Below, one piece after another: positions 18,797-28,086 of a DNA stretch of 64,000 nt. Position numbers and translations under genes: made by a program. The notes beneath the pieces were generated by a model. That model searched no databases and had not been told where the DNA came from. It saw nothing but the letters and a program-made list of their open reading frames with translations. Source of the DNA: Methylobacterium sp. C25 (GTDB taxonomy: Bacteria > Pseudomonadota > Alphaproteobacteria > Rhizobiales > Beijerinckiaceae). The stretch's first letter is position 1. Each line of letters starts with the position of its first letter. Location: positions 669,130-733,129 of the forward strand of contig NZ_JAAUVI010000002.1 in assembly GCF_021352225.1 (NCBI RefSeq). Reading direction: 5' to 3'.

Positions 18797-20020
18797 TCAA
18801 CGATCGGCCGATGAGAGCTTGGTTGTCGGCCGGCCGCCGCGCAGAGCCGTGCTGACCGGTACGAGCCGGATCCCACGGCTCTCGAGGTCACGCGCCCAGC
18901 GGGCGATGCGATCGATCGAGAGTTGCTGAGCGCTCGCTGATCCGAGGGCGAAACCATTCTTCTTCGCCTGCGCTTCGAGGTGCGCCAATTCCCGATCGAT
19001 CGCATCCGGCCGTGCGACAGCATCGATCACGATCTCGGCGCGGGCATTGGGGGTCTTGAACTTTCCCGCGCTCTCGGCCGCCTTCGAGCCTTGAACGGCA
19101 CCGTCGTCGATGAAGCCGAGACCGCGCGCTCCAACCTCCTTCATGACGGGTTCCATGGCGTTGGAATCGCTCATGAGCTTACCGCCCATGAAGTTTACGA
19201 GGCCGACAAAACCGGAGAAGCGGCTCATCGCCCAGGCGAGACGGTCGAGGTTCTCGGCCGGGCGCGATGACGCCAGAAGCGTCTGTGGACCGGGATCGCT
19301 GTCGGGATAGTCGAACGGCTCCATCGGCGTCTGGAGCAGCAGCTCGTGGCCGGCCTCGCGGGCGCGCGCAGCCGTCTTTTCGAGGTCCGAGGCGTAAGGC
19401 GAGAGGGCGAGGCTGATTGCGGGCGGGAGGCGCGCGATGGCCGAGGCGGTGGCCGCCTGACCGATGCCGATCCCTGAGACCAGGACCGCGATGCGGGCCG
19501 AACCCGATCCGTTGTCGGGGCGCGCATAGACGTCCAAGGCCCGTAGGCGCCCCTCGCCGATCTTCGGCATCGTGCCGTGCCGGCCGCGCTCGGTCAGGCG
19601 CGGATCGGGAGCCGAAGCGAGGTGGGTCGAATCAGGCGTCGGCACGCGGATGATGACAGCCTCTTCCGGCGCGGAGGTGCCGGCCGGACGGGTCACCGTT
19701 ACGCCGGAGACCTTTTCGACCTCCTGCGCGGAGCTGTGAGAGGAGGATGAAGCCGCCTTCTCAGGCTGCGCCTCAACCGATGCAACGGCAGCAGGATTCT
19801 GCGCGGCGGGGGCCTCGCGAACCACGATGGTCGCGGTTGCGCGGGGCTCACCGCCGTGTGGATCGCCTGCCCAGGCGAGCAGGCCGACACCGATTGCGGC
19901 GGCTCCGCCGAGGGCTGGCGCCACGTAGCGCATGTAGGGCTTCAGCAGCGCGAGACGGCTCGGCTTCGGCGCGTCGACGCCGAGGGGACGGGTGAGGATA
20001 TCGTCGGAAGGCTCGCTCAC
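18797..20020 (-). CDS. Divergent polysaccharide deacetylase family protein
   Basis: A 407-residue protein with an N-terminal cytosolic segment, one membrane anchor (YVAPALGGAAAIGVGLLAWA), a Pro/Ala/Ser-rich linker and a C-terminal divergent deacetylase domain (IAVLVSGIGIGQAATASAI, LLLQTPMEPFDYPDSDPGP, GFVGLVNFMGGKLMSD, LGFIDDGAV). It belongs to the YibQ-like group, whose members reside next to envC/ctpA and whose chemistry is unproven. The GTG start at 20020 is preferred (CTGGAACAGCG before it) since residues upstream are not conserved in type. It likely shares a transcript with ctpA and envC. Confidence 0.88.
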   Translation of the reverse strand: MSEPSDDILTRPLGVDAPKPSRLALLKPYMRYVAPALGGAAAIGVGLLAWAGDPHGGEPRATATIVVREAPAAQNPAAVASVEAQPEKAASSSSHSSAQEVEKVSGVTVTRPAGTSAPEEAVIIRVPTPDSTHLASAPDPRLTERGRHGTMPKIGEGRLRALDVYARPDNGSGSARIAVLVSGIGIGQAATASAIARLPPAISLALSPYASDLEKTAARAREAGHELLLQTPMEPFDYPDSDPGPQTLLASSRPAENLDRLAWAMSRFSGFVGLVNFMGGKLMSDSNAMEPVMKEVGARGLGFIDDGAVQGSKAAESAGKFKTPNARAEIVIDAVARPDAIDRELAHLEAQAKKNGFALGSASAQQLSIDRIARWARDLESRGIRLVPVSTALRGGRPTTKLSSADR

Positions 20021-20164
20021 CGCTGTTCCAGGCCCAAGCGCAGTAGCGGGACAGCGTAAACGCAAGACGGCCCGCAGCATCGGTCTCGACCGACATTGCG
20101 GGCCGTCATGGTTAACGCATCGCTAATCCGCAGCACGAAAGCCGCGAAAGACTGCGCCTAAGGC

Positions 20165-21487
20165 TCAGTTCTGCGTCGGCGACTTGGCGATGTTGGCGGC
20201 GCCCTTTTGGATGCCGTGCAGGAAGTCGACGGCGGCGATGAGCTGCTTGTCCTTGGCCGGGTCCGGCGGAATGTAAGCCGAGGAACCGCCGCGCTCTTCG
20301 ACGTCCTTCTGCTTGAGGTGGCCCTTCAGGCCGGCCTCGCCCTTGGTCTCGTCCTTGCCCTTCAGGTCCTCCGGGACGTCCTGCAGGATCTCCTGATCCG
20401 GCTCGATTCCCTTGGCTTGGATGGAGCGACCCGACGGCGTGTAGTAGCGCGCCGTGGTCAGGCGCAGAGCGCCTTGGCCACCGAGCGGGATGATCGACTG
20501 CACCGAACCCTTGCCGAAGGAGCGCGTGCCCATGATGGTCGCGCGCTTGTGATCCTGCAGGGCGCCGGCGACGATCTCGGAAGCCGAGGCCGCGCCGCCA
20601 TTCACCAGCACGACGACTGGCTTGCCCTTGGCAAGGTCGCCCGGCTTAGCTGAGAAGCGCTGGGTTTCGTCCGGGTTGCGGCCGCGGGTCGAGACGATTT
20701 CGCCACGATCGAGGAAGGCATCGGACACCGATACGGCCTGATCGAGCAAGCCGCCCGGGTTGTTGCGCAGGTCGAGAACGTAGCCCTTGACCTTGTCGGC
20801 GCCGATATCGGTGTTGAGCTTGTCGATGGCCGTCTTCAGGCCGTCGAACGTCTGCTCGTTGAACTGGGTCAGGCGGATATAGCCGATGTCGTTGCCCTCG
20901 ACCTTCGAGCGCACCGGGCGAATCTTGATGATGTCACGGTTGAGCGTGACCTCGATCGGCTCCTTGGCCTCCTTGCGCGAGATCTTCAGCTTCACCGGCG
21001 AATTCACGGGGCCGCGCATCTTGTCCACGGCCTGGTTGAGGGTCATGCCCTGAACCTGGTCCTCGTCAATCTGCGTGATGATGTCGTTGGCGAGCAGGCC
21101 CGCCTTGGAGGCCGGGGTGTCATCGATCGGCGAGACGACCTTGATCAGGCCGTCCTCCATCGTGACCTCGATGCCGAGACCGCCGAATTCACCGCGGGTG
21201 GTGGTCTGCATGTCGCGGAACGCCTTGGCGTCCATGTAGCTCGAATGCGGGTCGAGCGAGGTCAGCATGCCGTTGACGGCAGTCTCGATCAGCTTCGATT
21301 CCTCGGGCTTCTCGACGTAGTCGGTGCGCACCTTCTCGAAGACGTCACCGAACAGGCTGAGCTGGCGGTAGGTTTCGGCCGAGGCCGCCACCGCGCTCGT
21401 GCCCGAAAGCAGGTGAGTCTGCGTCGAAACCGCGGTCACGCCGGCGCCGAGGAACGCGCCGAACAGGACGAGGGACACCTTGCGCAT
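20165..21487 (-). CDS. ctpA: Carboxy-terminal processing protease, S41 family
   Basis: A 440-residue periplasmic protease. It has an N-terminal signal/anchor (RKVSLVLFGAFLGAGVTAV), a PDZ domain (FGGLGIEVTMEDGLIKVVSPIDDTPASKAGL, about residues 95-175, quoted in parts) and an S41 catalytic core with the serine in VNGGAASASEIVAGAL and the lysine in FGKGSVQSIIPL. Homologues degrade peptidoglycan hydrolases and other envelope proteins with an adaptor. The ATG overlaps the final base of the envC stop, giving translational coupling. The frame is open 13 codons upstream inside envC. Confidence 0.95.
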   Translation of the reverse strand: MRKVSLVLFGAFLGAGVTAVSTQTHLLSGTSAVAASAETYRQLSLFGDVFEKVRTDYVEKPEESKLIETAVNGMLTSLDPHSSYMDAKAFRDMQTTTRGEFGGLGIEVTMEDGLIKVVSPIDDTPASKAGLLANDIITQIDEDQVQGMTLNQAVDKMRGPVNSPVKLKISRKEAKEPIEVTLNRDIIKIRPVRSKVEGNDIGYIRLTQFNEQTFDGLKTAIDKLNTDIGADKVKGYVLDLRNNPGGLLDQAVSVSDAFLDRGEIVSTRGRNPDETQRFSAKPGDLAKGKPVVVLVNGGAASASEIVAGALQDHKRATIMGTRSFGKGSVQSIIPLGGQGALRLTTARYYTPSGRSIQAKGIEPDQEILQDVPEDLKGKDETKGEAGLKGHLKQKDVEERGGSSAYIPPDPAKDKQLIAAVDFLHGIQKGAANIAKSPTQN

Positions 21488-22857
21488 TATCCGCGAACCT
21501 TCTCGCTGGGGCTCTTCGCCCACCAAGGCTCCGGATCAATGGAGCCGCCGTCTTTTCTGAACTCGACGTACAGGACTGGATCGCCCCGATCATCGTCCTT
21601 CGATGACGCAGTTTGCGACGTATTTACGGCCGAACCGCCCGTGCCACCCTCGCCCATGGCTCCGACCGGCTCACCCGCGAGCACGAACTGACCGACCTCG
21701 ACGTCGATCCGATCCATGCCTGCAAGCAAGAGATAGTAGCCGTCGCCAGCGTTGATGATCAAGAGTCGGCCGTATGAGCGGAACGGCCCTGCGAACGATA
21801 CCCATCCGTCGGCCGGGGACGATACGCTGGCCTTCGGGCGGGTGGTAAACGACACGCCGCGCATAGTGCCGCCATTGCCATCGGGCTGGTTGAAACCGCG
21901 CACCAGATTGCCGCTGACGGGCTTCGGGACGTCCCCGCGGAGGTCGGCGAACTTCACCTTCGGGGCGAGCCGAGCCGGATCACGGAAGCCTGCAGCGGCA
22001 AAACGCTCCTGCGTCGCCTTGGCCTCACGCTCTTGGGCCGCCTTGGCCTCGTCGGCTGCGCGCCGCGCCGTGGAGACCTCGCTCTCCATCTTGTCGATGA
22101 GATCTTTCAGCGATTTCGCCTGCGTGCCGAGCTCGGCCGTGCGCTGGCGTTCCGCGGAAAGATTGCCTTCGACCTCGGCCATCCGTTTGCGGCGCGCCTC
22201 AACCAAGGCGTCGAGGCGCTGCTTCTCCTTTGCCCAACCGGCGAGGTCGTTCTTCAAGCTTTCGCGATCGGAGGCGATCTGCCCGCGCACGCGGACAAGC
22301 TCCGTCAGATCGGCGGCGAGTGTCTCGGCCTCGCCGCGCAGCTCGGGCACCACGGCGCCGAGCAGCATCGAGGTTCGGATCACGGCCAGCACGTCCTCGG
22401 GCCGGACCAGCACAGCGGGAGGCGGGCGCCGGCCCATGCGCTGGAGGGCCGCCAGGATCTCAGCGATGACGTTGCGGCGCGCATCGAGCGACTTGCGGAT
22501 CGCACCTTCGCTATTGCTGAGGTTCTTCAGGCGCTCTTCCAGCCGGCTCAGCCGGTCTTCCGTCGCCTGGGCCTGACGCCCGGCGTCAAGCAGCGCGAGG
22601 TTCAGTTTCGCCCTGTCGTTGCCGATCGAAGATATTTCGGCTTCGAGGCTTCCGCGGTTCGCTGCGCTGGCGTCGAGCGCATCCTGAATCTGCTTGAGGC
22701 TCTCGGCGCGGCGGTTTTTTTCCTCGATCGTGCGCTGGATCGCCTCGGGATCCTTTACCTCCTGTGCGAGCAACGGTGCCGCCAGCCCGAGAAGAGCGGC
22801 AGTCCACAAGCCCGCGATCTTGCGCGCTCGTCGCGTCATCGTCTCGTTCAGCGGCAT
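21487..22857 (-). CDS. envC: Murein hydrolase activator EnvC family protein
   Basis: A 456-residue periplasmic protein: signal peptide (IAGLWTAALLGLAAPLLAQ), two long coiled-coil stretches up to about residue 290, then a C-terminal LytM/M23 domain. In the LytM domain the metal ligands are missing: where active endopeptidases have an H-x-H pair this protein reads LLAGMDRIDV, so it should be an activator rather than an enzyme, as for EnvC/NlpD. It would recruit and activate amidases at the division septum, opposite FtsEX. It sits between rlmH and ctpA with an overlapping stop/start. Confidence 0.92.
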   Translation of the reverse strand: MPLNETMTRRARKIAGLWTAALLGLAAPLLAQEVKDPEAIQRTIEEKNRRAESLKQIQDALDASAANRGSLEAEISSIGNDRAKLNLALLDAGRQAQATEDRLSRLEERLKNLSNSEGAIRKSLDARRNVIAEILAALQRMGRRPPPAVLVRPEDVLAVIRTSMLLGAVVPELRGEAETLAADLTELVRVRGQIASDRESLKNDLAGWAKEKQRLDALVEARRKRMAEVEGNLSAERQRTAELGTQAKSLKDLIDKMESEVSTARRAADEAKAAQEREAKATQERFAAAGFRDPARLAPKVKFADLRGDVPKPVSGNLVRGFNQPDGNGGTMRGVSFTTRPKASVSSPADGWVSFAGPFRSYGRLLIINAGDGYYLLLAGMDRIDVEVGQFVLAGEPVGAMGEGGTGGSAVNTSQTASSKDDDRGDPVLYVEFRKDGGSIDPEPWWAKSPSEKVRG

Positions 22858-22864
22858 TCAGCCC

Positions 22865-23356
22865 TCAGGCCTCTCCGCGATGGTACGGATGGCCGGCCAG
22901 GATGGTTAGGGTCCGATACATCTGCTCGAAGACAAGCACGCGCACCAGACCGTGCGGCAGTGTCGCTGCTCCGAAGGCGAGAATAAGGTCGGCGCGCGAC
23001 CGAACCGAGTCGTTGAGACCATCCGGGCCGCCGATCACCATGGCGAGCATCGATCGGCCTTCATCGCGCCACCGACCGATCCGTCCCGCGATGGCCTCGC
23101 TCGCGAGATCGGAGCGACCGCGTTCGTCGAAGGTGATGACCGCCGCCTCGTTCGGCACTTTCGCGAGAATCGCCGCGCCTTCCTCCGCCTGCCGGTCAGC
23201 CGCCCGACGGGCACGGCTCTCGGGCAACTCGATCAGATCGAGCACCGGAAGGCCCTGGCCGCGGCCGAGCACAAGGCTCCTGTCGAGGTAGCGCGCCGCG
23301 TGATCGCGTTCGATGCCGGGTTTCAGCCGGCCCACGGCAATGGCTTGAATGTTCAC
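22865..23356 (-). CDS. rlmH: 23S rRNA (pseudouridine1915-N3)-methyltransferase RlmH
   Basis: A 163-residue SPOUT methyltransferase. Family hallmarks are MNIQAIAVGRLK at the start, VITFDERGR, the knot segment MVIGGPDGLNDSV and the C-terminal HGLVRVLVFEQMYRTLTILAGHPYHR. It methylates pseudouridine 1915 of helix 69 in assembled 70S ribosomes using SAM. The gene normally follows rsfS in alphaproteobacteria; here a small membrane protein gene is upstream instead and rsfS is not in the window. envC starts 7 bases later. Confidence 0.95.
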   Translation of the reverse strand: MNIQAIAVGRLKPGIERDHAARYLDRSLVLGRGQGLPVLDLIELPESRARRAADRQAEEGAAILAKVPNEAAVITFDERGRSDLASEAIAGRIGRWRDEGRSMLAMVIGGPDGLNDSVRSRADLILAFGAATLPHGLVRVLVFEQMYRTLTILAGHPYHRGEA

Positions 23357-23426
23357 GGGACAGGAACTTACCGACGAGGGCCAATCCGGTCAGCACCTGC
23401 ACGATCGTGCGTAGAAAGGACAGCCG

Positions 23427-23621
23427 TCAGTGTGATGCGTAAGCCGCCGCCAGAGCGTGGGGAAAGGCCGGGTGACCGTCCGCGAAAGCGATCAGCGAGA
23501 GAGTGAGACCAAGCGCCGCAGCATAGCCGATCGCGAAGAAGTCGCGGTTGGGCGCTCCCGAAATCAGGAACAGCAGGGCGAAGGGGATGCTTTGCAGGGC
23601 CAATGCGGCAGCGACGTTCAT
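23427..23621 (-). CDS. Small membrane protein
   Basis: A 64-residue protein with two predicted membrane helices (ALALQSIPFALLFLISG and IGYAAALGLTLSLIAFA) and a short His/Ala tail. The ribosome site is weak. No family is recognised, and it could be a spurious frame, but the amphipathic pattern is coherent and it lies in the same direction as rlmH. Confidence 0.45.
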   Translation of the reverse strand: MNVAAALALQSIPFALLFLISGAPNRDFFAIGYAAALGLTLSLIAFADGHPAFPHALAAAYASH

Positions 23622-23715
23622 CGAGCGATCCAGCGTTGATCGGTCTACAATGATCGATATCGGCGACCCATCAGGCCGCCGATACCGTGGATGTCAGCGT
23701 CCGGTTCGACGCCTC

Positions 23716-25005
23716 TCAGTGCGATGCCACCGGCATCGGCGAACCATTGGAGGCGTGGTGGCGCACGAGCATCGGGCGCAGCACCACTACCGCCAGGAAG
23801 GCCGCCAGCAGATCAAGCGCTGCGACGGTGTAGAGCACGGTCGCCCAGGTTCCGGTCGCCTGCATGATGATGTTGCCGACCGGCACGAAGAGTGCCGCGA
23901 GGCCCTTCGCGCAGTAGAGCACACCGTAGATCTTGCCGATGTGCTTCGATCCGAAGGTGTCCGCCGCCGTCGCACTGAACAGCGAGTAGACCTCCCCCCA
24001 AGCCAGGAACACGATGCCGGACAAGATCACGAAGGCCCAGGGATTCGAGCCGAAGTAGCCGAGCGCCACGATGCCGATGCCCTCGAGCGAGAAGGCGATG
24101 AACATCGTGTATTCGCGGCCGATCCGGTCGGAGACCCAGCCGAAGAGCGGGCGAGAGATGCCGTTCATGATGCGGTCGAGCATCAAGGCGAACGGCAGGG
24201 CCGCCATGGCGAAGAAATACAGGTTCACCTGGAAATTCTTCACGCCGAGGTCCTGTGCGATCACCCCGAGTTGCGCGACCGCCATCAGGCCACCCGTGAC
24301 GGTGCAGGTGAACATCAGGAGCATCACCCAGAAGACCCTTTGGCTCAGGGCTTCACGTAGCGTGTAGTCACGCCGGCTCTGCAGCACCTTGGTCGAAAAG
24401 GTCACCTCGCCCTTCGCCGGTCCGCGCAGGAACAGGGCCGCGAACATGATCACCGCGCCCTGGATCAGGCCGAAGGTGAAGAAGGCCTGCTGATAGCTGC
24501 CGGCTGCGATCATGTTGGCGATCGGCAGGATGGTCAGGGCCGAGCCGGCACCGTAGCCGCCCGCCGTGAGACCGACCGCCAGTCCACGCTTATCCGGGAA
24601 CCACTTCAAGGCGTTGTTGATGCAGGTCGCGTAGACGCAACCGACGCCGATGCCTCCGACGATGGCGCCGAGATAGAAGCCCCAAAGCGAATCCGCATAG
24701 GAATTGATGATCCAGGCAAGGCCCGTCATCAGGCCGCCGAACAGCACGACGCGGCTCGGGCCGTACTTGTCGATGAAGTACCCTTCGATCGGCGTCAGCC
24801 AGGTTTGGACAATGACGAAGATCGTGAAGGCGACCTGGATAGCGGCGCGATCCCAGCCGAAGGTCTTCTGAATTTCCGGGACGAACAGCGTCCAGGCGTA
24901 TTGGATGTTCGCGGCAGCCACCATGCAGGCGACGCCAAAGCCCAGTTGCAGCCATCGGTTCGCGCTCGTGCGCTCCGCGATCGGCGCGGTGGCCGTAATT
25001 TCCAT
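23716..25005 (-). CDS. oxlT: Oxalate/formate antiporter, MFS family (OxlT-like)
   Basis: A 429-residue major facilitator with twelve predicted helices. WLTPIEGYFIDKYGPSRVV is the MFS motif A of the OxlT subfamily, and GGIGVGCVYATCINNALKWFPDKRG and AWGEVYSLFSATAADTFG are further OxlT/YhjX signatures. The family exchanges oxalate for formate, or imports related carboxylates. In methylotrophs formate feeds energy metabolism, so oxalate use is a plausible role. oxc and frc, the decarboxylase and CoA-transferase, are not in the window. GGGAGGTCAGAC precedes the ATG. It follows an AT-rich leader with a repeated box. Confidence 0.85.
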   Translation of the reverse strand: MEITATAPIAERTSANRWLQLGFGVACMVAAANIQYAWTLFVPEIQKTFGWDRAAIQVAFTIFVIVQTWLTPIEGYFIDKYGPSRVVLFGGLMTGLAWIINSYADSLWGFYLGAIVGGIGVGCVYATCINNALKWFPDKRGLAVGLTAGGYGAGSALTILPIANMIAAGSYQQAFFTFGLIQGAVIMFAALFLRGPAKGEVTFSTKVLQSRRDYTLREALSQRVFWVMLLMFTCTVTGGLMAVAQLGVIAQDLGVKNFQVNLYFFAMAALPFALMLDRIMNGISRPLFGWVSDRIGREYTMFIAFSLEGIGIVALGYFGSNPWAFVILSGIVFLAWGEVYSLFSATAADTFGSKHIGKIYGVLYCAKGLAALFVPVGNIIMQATGTWATVLYTVAALDLLAAFLAVVVLRPMLVRHHASNGSPMPVASH

Positions 25006-25337
25006 GTCTGACCTCCCTCGTCGATGTGCTGACGTCCGGCATGTGCTCCCGGGTCTGCCGATGTGTTCGTCAGCGTGCCGCCTTCACGGCAGCTGATATA
25101 CAATATTTTGCATATCTCGGAGGCATGCAAATGCAATATTTTGCACATGCAAGGTTAAATCAATGGATTAAAAACCTCATCTGAACGTATGCTGATCAAT
25201 CGCACGACAACATCAATCGACTAGCCATGACGACGTCGATGAATACAACGATTGCAGATTTTTAGATAGCGCGAGGGATTATCGACGAAGCGATGATCGT
25301 GGGACGCGACGGGGTCCCGATCGAACCGCAGCGCGGA
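25006..25337. other. AT-rich leader between oxlT and the DsbA-like gene
   Basis: 332 bases with no gene. The segment 25090-25270 is far richer in A+T than the surrounding coding DNA and holds the duplicated CAATATTTTGCA box. It must contain the oxlT promoter. Nothing further could be assigned. Confidence 0.5.
25101..25145 (-). promoter_or_regulatory. Tandem operator-like boxes upstream of oxlT
   Basis: The 12-mer CAATATTTTGCA occurs twice, at 25101-25112 and 25134-25145, 33 bases apart, about three helical turns. The second copy extends to TGCAATATTTTGCA, a TGCA-N6-TGCA imperfect palindrome. The boxes lie about 95-140 bases upstream of the oxlT start. Such spacing suggests cooperative binding of a dimeric regulator, perhaps of the GntR/IclR type; no regulator gene is adjacent. 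Confidence 0.5.
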
Positions 25338-25964
25338 TCAGCGCATCCGACCGGGCCGGTTGCCTTGCGCCCAATCGAGCGCCTGCTCCAGCCGGTCGTT
25401 CCCCCAGAACAGCTCACCATCCCCGATCAGGAAGCTCGGCGCACCGTAGATGCCACGCGAGCGAGCCTCCTCCCCCGCCAGCTTCAGACGCCCCTTATTG
25501 GTGTCCGATGAAGCCGCTTTGAGGATCGAGGCGCCGTCGAGCCCGAGTCTGTCGAGGATCGAGGAAACGGCATGGGGCTCCGCGATGGAGCAGCCCTTCG
25601 CGAACGAAGCCTCGAAGGCGGCCTTGGTGAAGGGCACCAGCCAGTCCTGGTCTGCGCCATAGATCGCTACGCGGGTAGCAACGAGCGAATTCTGAGGAAA
25701 TGGATTCGGCCGGGTGATCGGCGGCAGCGAAAGCCGCGCGGCCTCCCGATCAAGGTCGCGCCACATGTTGCGACCCTTCACGGGGTAGATGTTGAAGGGT
25801 GAGTTGTTCCAGCCTTGCGCCGCGAAGATCGGCCCGAGCAGGAACGGCCGCCAGCGCAGATCGACCTCGGCCGCCTCGGCCAGCGCTTCGACCCGCATCA
25901 CCGCGAGATAGGAATAGGTGGAGGCGAACTCGTACCAGAATTCGAGGGTCGGCCGCCGCGCCAT
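25338..25964 (-). CDS. 2-hydroxychromene-2-carboxylate isomerase / DsbA-family protein
   Basis: A 208-residue thioredoxin-fold protein of the kappa-GST/HCCA isomerase type. It starts LEFWYEFASTYSYLA, where the usual catalytic serine of HCCA isomerases is in the FxSxYSY context, and ends with SRGIYGAPSFLIGDGELFWGNDRLE, the cis-Pro segment of the fold. There is no CxxC, which argues against a disulfide oxidoreductase. GGAGATTCGACGA supports the start at 25964. Substrates are probably glutathione-linked aromatic or chlorinated compounds, but context gives no clue. Confidence 0.85.
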   Translation of the reverse strand: MARRPTLEFWYEFASTYSYLAVMRVEALAEAAEVDLRWRPFLLGPIFAAQGWNNSPFNIYPVKGRNMWRDLDREAARLSLPPITRPNPFPQNSLVATRVAIYGADQDWLVPFTKAAFEASFAKGCSIAEPHAVSSILDRLGLDGASILKAASSDTNKGRLKLAGEEARSRGIYGAPSFLIGDGELFWGNDRLEQALDWAQGNRPGRMR

Positions 25965-26165
25965 TCGTCGAATCTCCGGGGAGCTACTACAATTTGAGTG
26001 TCTTGCGAGAGCGTGGCCGCTGCAAGGCCGTTTTGCGTCGCAGCCAGCGGAAGACACAGGTCGCCAGACTCGCCGGTGAACGCCGGGCAGCCGGCATGGT
26101 TGCGCGGCTCGCGACTCCGCTGTTAAGCCGCCGGTTCCCGGCCGCCCGATACGAATGTCTGCTCC

Positions 26166-27410
26166 ATGACCGACGCCAACCCCGCTGCGCCCCCCGTGAA
26201 GAAGGTCGTACTCGCCTATTCAGGCGGCCTCGACACCTCGATCATCCTGAAGTGGCTGCAGACCACCTATGGCTGCGAGGTCGTGACCTTTACCGCCGAT
26301 CTCGGCCAGGGCGAGGAACTGGAGCCGGCCCGCAAGAAAGCGGAGCTGCTCGGCATCAAGCCGGAAAACATCTTTATCGAGGACCTGCGCGAGGAATTCG
26401 TGCGGGACTACGTCTTCCCGATGTTCCGGGCGAATGCCGTCTACGAGGGCGTTTATCTGCTCGGCACCTCGATCGCGCGGCCGCTGATCGCCAAGAAGCA
26501 GATCGAGATCGCCGAGAAGGTCGGGGCGGACGCGGTCTGTCATGGCGCCACCGGCAAGGGCAATGACCAGGTCCGGTTCGAGCTGGCCTACTATGCGCTC
26601 AAGCCCGACGTGACCGTGATCGCCCCCTGGCGCGAATGGGACCTGAAGAGCCGCGAGCAGCTCATCGCCTTCGCCGAACAGCACCAGATCCCGATCGCCA
26701 AGGACAAGCGCGGCGAGAGCCCGTTCTCGGTCGACGCCAACCTGCTGCACGCCTCCTCGGAGGGCAAGGTGCTGGAAGACCCGGCGCAGGAAGTGCCGGA
26801 CTACGTTTATTCGCGCACGATCTCCCCGGAGGAGGCGCCCGACACGCCGACCGTCATCACCATCGGCTTCGAGAAGGGTGACGCCGTCTCGATCGACGGC
26901 GAGCGCCTGTCACCCGCCACGCTGCTGGCCAAGCTCAACCAGCTCGGCCACGACAACGGCATCGGCCGGCTCGACCTCGTCGAGAACCGCTTCGTCGGCA
27001 TGAAGAGCCGCGGCATGTACGAGACGCCCGGCGGTACCATCCTGCTGCCGGCGCACCGCGCCATCGAGTCGATTACGCTGGACCGCGGCGCTGCGCACCT
27101 CAAGGACCAGATCATGCCGCAATATGCGGAGCTGATCTATAACGGCTTCTGGTTCTCGCCCGAGCGCGAGATGCTGCAGGCGCTGATCGACAAGAGCCAG
27201 GAGAAGGTCACCGGCGAGGTCCGGCTCAAGCTCTACAAGGGCGGCGTCCATGTCATCGGACGCACGAGCCCGCACTCGCTCTACGACCAAGACCTCGTCA
27301 CCTTCGAGGAAGGCGCCGTGGCCTACGATCATCGCGACGCGGCCGGCTTCATCAAGCTGAATGCGTTGCGGCTGCGGACGCTGGCTCAGCGGAAGAAGCG
27401 CGAGGGGTGA
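26166..27410 (+). CDS. argG: Argininosuccinate synthase
   Basis: A 414-residue enzyme, typical ArgG length. The ATP-pyrophosphatase P-loop is [17 protein letters not shown] near residue 17; [16 protein letters not shown] near residue 120 and [17 protein letters not shown] near residue 283 are further family signatures. It joins citrulline and aspartate with ATP to form argininosuccinate. It is monocistronic and followed by a strong hairpin, with no argH or argF nearby. Confidence 0.97.
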   Translation: MTDANPAAPPVKKVVLAYSGGLDTSIILKWLQTTYGCEVVTFTADLGQGEELEPARKKAELLGIKPENIFIEDLREEFVRDYVFPMFRANAVYEGVYLLGTSIARPLIAKKQIEIAEKVGADAVCHGATGKGNDQVRFELAYYALKPDVTVIAPWREWDLKSREQLIAFAEQHQIPIAKDKRGESPFSVDANLLHASSEGKVLEDPAQEVPDYVYSRTISPEEAPDTPTVITIGFEKGDAVSIDGERLSPATLLAKLNQLGHDNGIGRLDLVENRFVGMKSRGMYETPGGTILLPAHRAIESITLDRGAAHLKDQIMPQYAELIYNGFWFSPEREMLQALIDKSQEKVTGEVRLKLYKGGVHVIGRTSPHSLYDQDLVTFEEGAVAYDHRDAAGFIKLNALRLRTLAQRKKREG

Positions 27411-27418
27411 TCCTCTCT

Positions 27419-27446
27419 GGAGCGTCCGTGATCGATCGGACGCTCC
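27419..27446. terminator. Bidirectional hairpin between argG and the convergent gene
   Basis: Perfect 10-bp arms GGAGCGTCCG (27419-27428) and CGGACGCTCC (27437-27446) with an 8-base loop, 9 bases after the argG stop and 10 bases before the stop of the gene on the other strand. There is no long T-run. Position between convergent genes favours a terminator role in both directions. Confidence 0.6.
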
Positions 27447-27456
27447 GAACGGTCCC

Positions 27457-28029
27457 TCAATCGGCCGGCTGCCAGCGACCCTGCGACATCGCGAAGAACC
27501 CGGGCGCCAAATCCCCGTAACGCAGGAAGATCTGTAGCGCCGGCTGCATTTCGTGATGCTGGGGCGGCGTTTCGGCACCCGAGCCGTACGGGCTGTGTAG
27601 ATCGATCGCCGGCACATTGCGGGCAGTGTCCCAAAGGACGGACATCCGCTGGATCAGAGCCGTGTGCTCCGCCGTGACGTCGAACGTCACATGCTCCGGC
27701 GTCTCGCCGGTAGCCTCGTCGCGGAAAACGTCGCCGACATCGCCGGAATCGAGCTTCGCCAGGGTGTTGTGGTACTGATACCGGCCGGGCTTGAGCACGG
27801 CGTTCTGCACGAAGACCGCCAGCGCATCGCCCAAGGCGCGATGCTCCTCCTCGGCACCGTCATCGTCCCCGGTCACGTTGAAGATGTCGCCGTCCCGGTC
27901 GGTGCTGCCATAGGGCGCATCGGGATGGACGATGGGCGCACCCGCGCCTTCTCCGTTCCAGGCCACGACCATCCGGCGGATCAGCGCAATCCGCTCCAGG
28001 GTCAGCTCAAAGGTGTTCTCGTCGGCCAT
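27457..28029 (-). CDS. Hypothetical protein with two tandem homologous units
   Basis: A 190-residue acidic soluble protein. Two halves resemble each other: FELTLERIALIRRMVVAWN ... VHPDAPYGS (about residues 6-42) and FDVTAEHTALIQRMSVLWD ... IDLHSPYGS (about residues 115-149), each a helix, a Trp and a xPYGS turn. This indicates an internal duplication. There is no signal peptide or catalytic motif. Its relatives cannot be recognised by eye; it stands alone between argG and mtgA. Confidence 0.7.
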   Translation of the reverse strand: MADENTFELTLERIALIRRMVVAWNGEGAGAPIVHPDAPYGSTDRDGDIFNVTGDDDGAEEEHRALGDALAVFVQNAVLKPGRYQYHNTLAKLDSGDVGDVFRDEATGETPEHVTFDVTAEHTALIQRMSVLWDTARNVPAIDLHSPYGSGAETPPQHHEMQPALQIFLRYGDLAPGFFAMSQGRWQPAD

Positions 28030-28086
28030 CCGGTTCCGCTCGGTTTCGGGTTTTCTGGAGCCAGTACAGGATGAACGTGACGGGTG

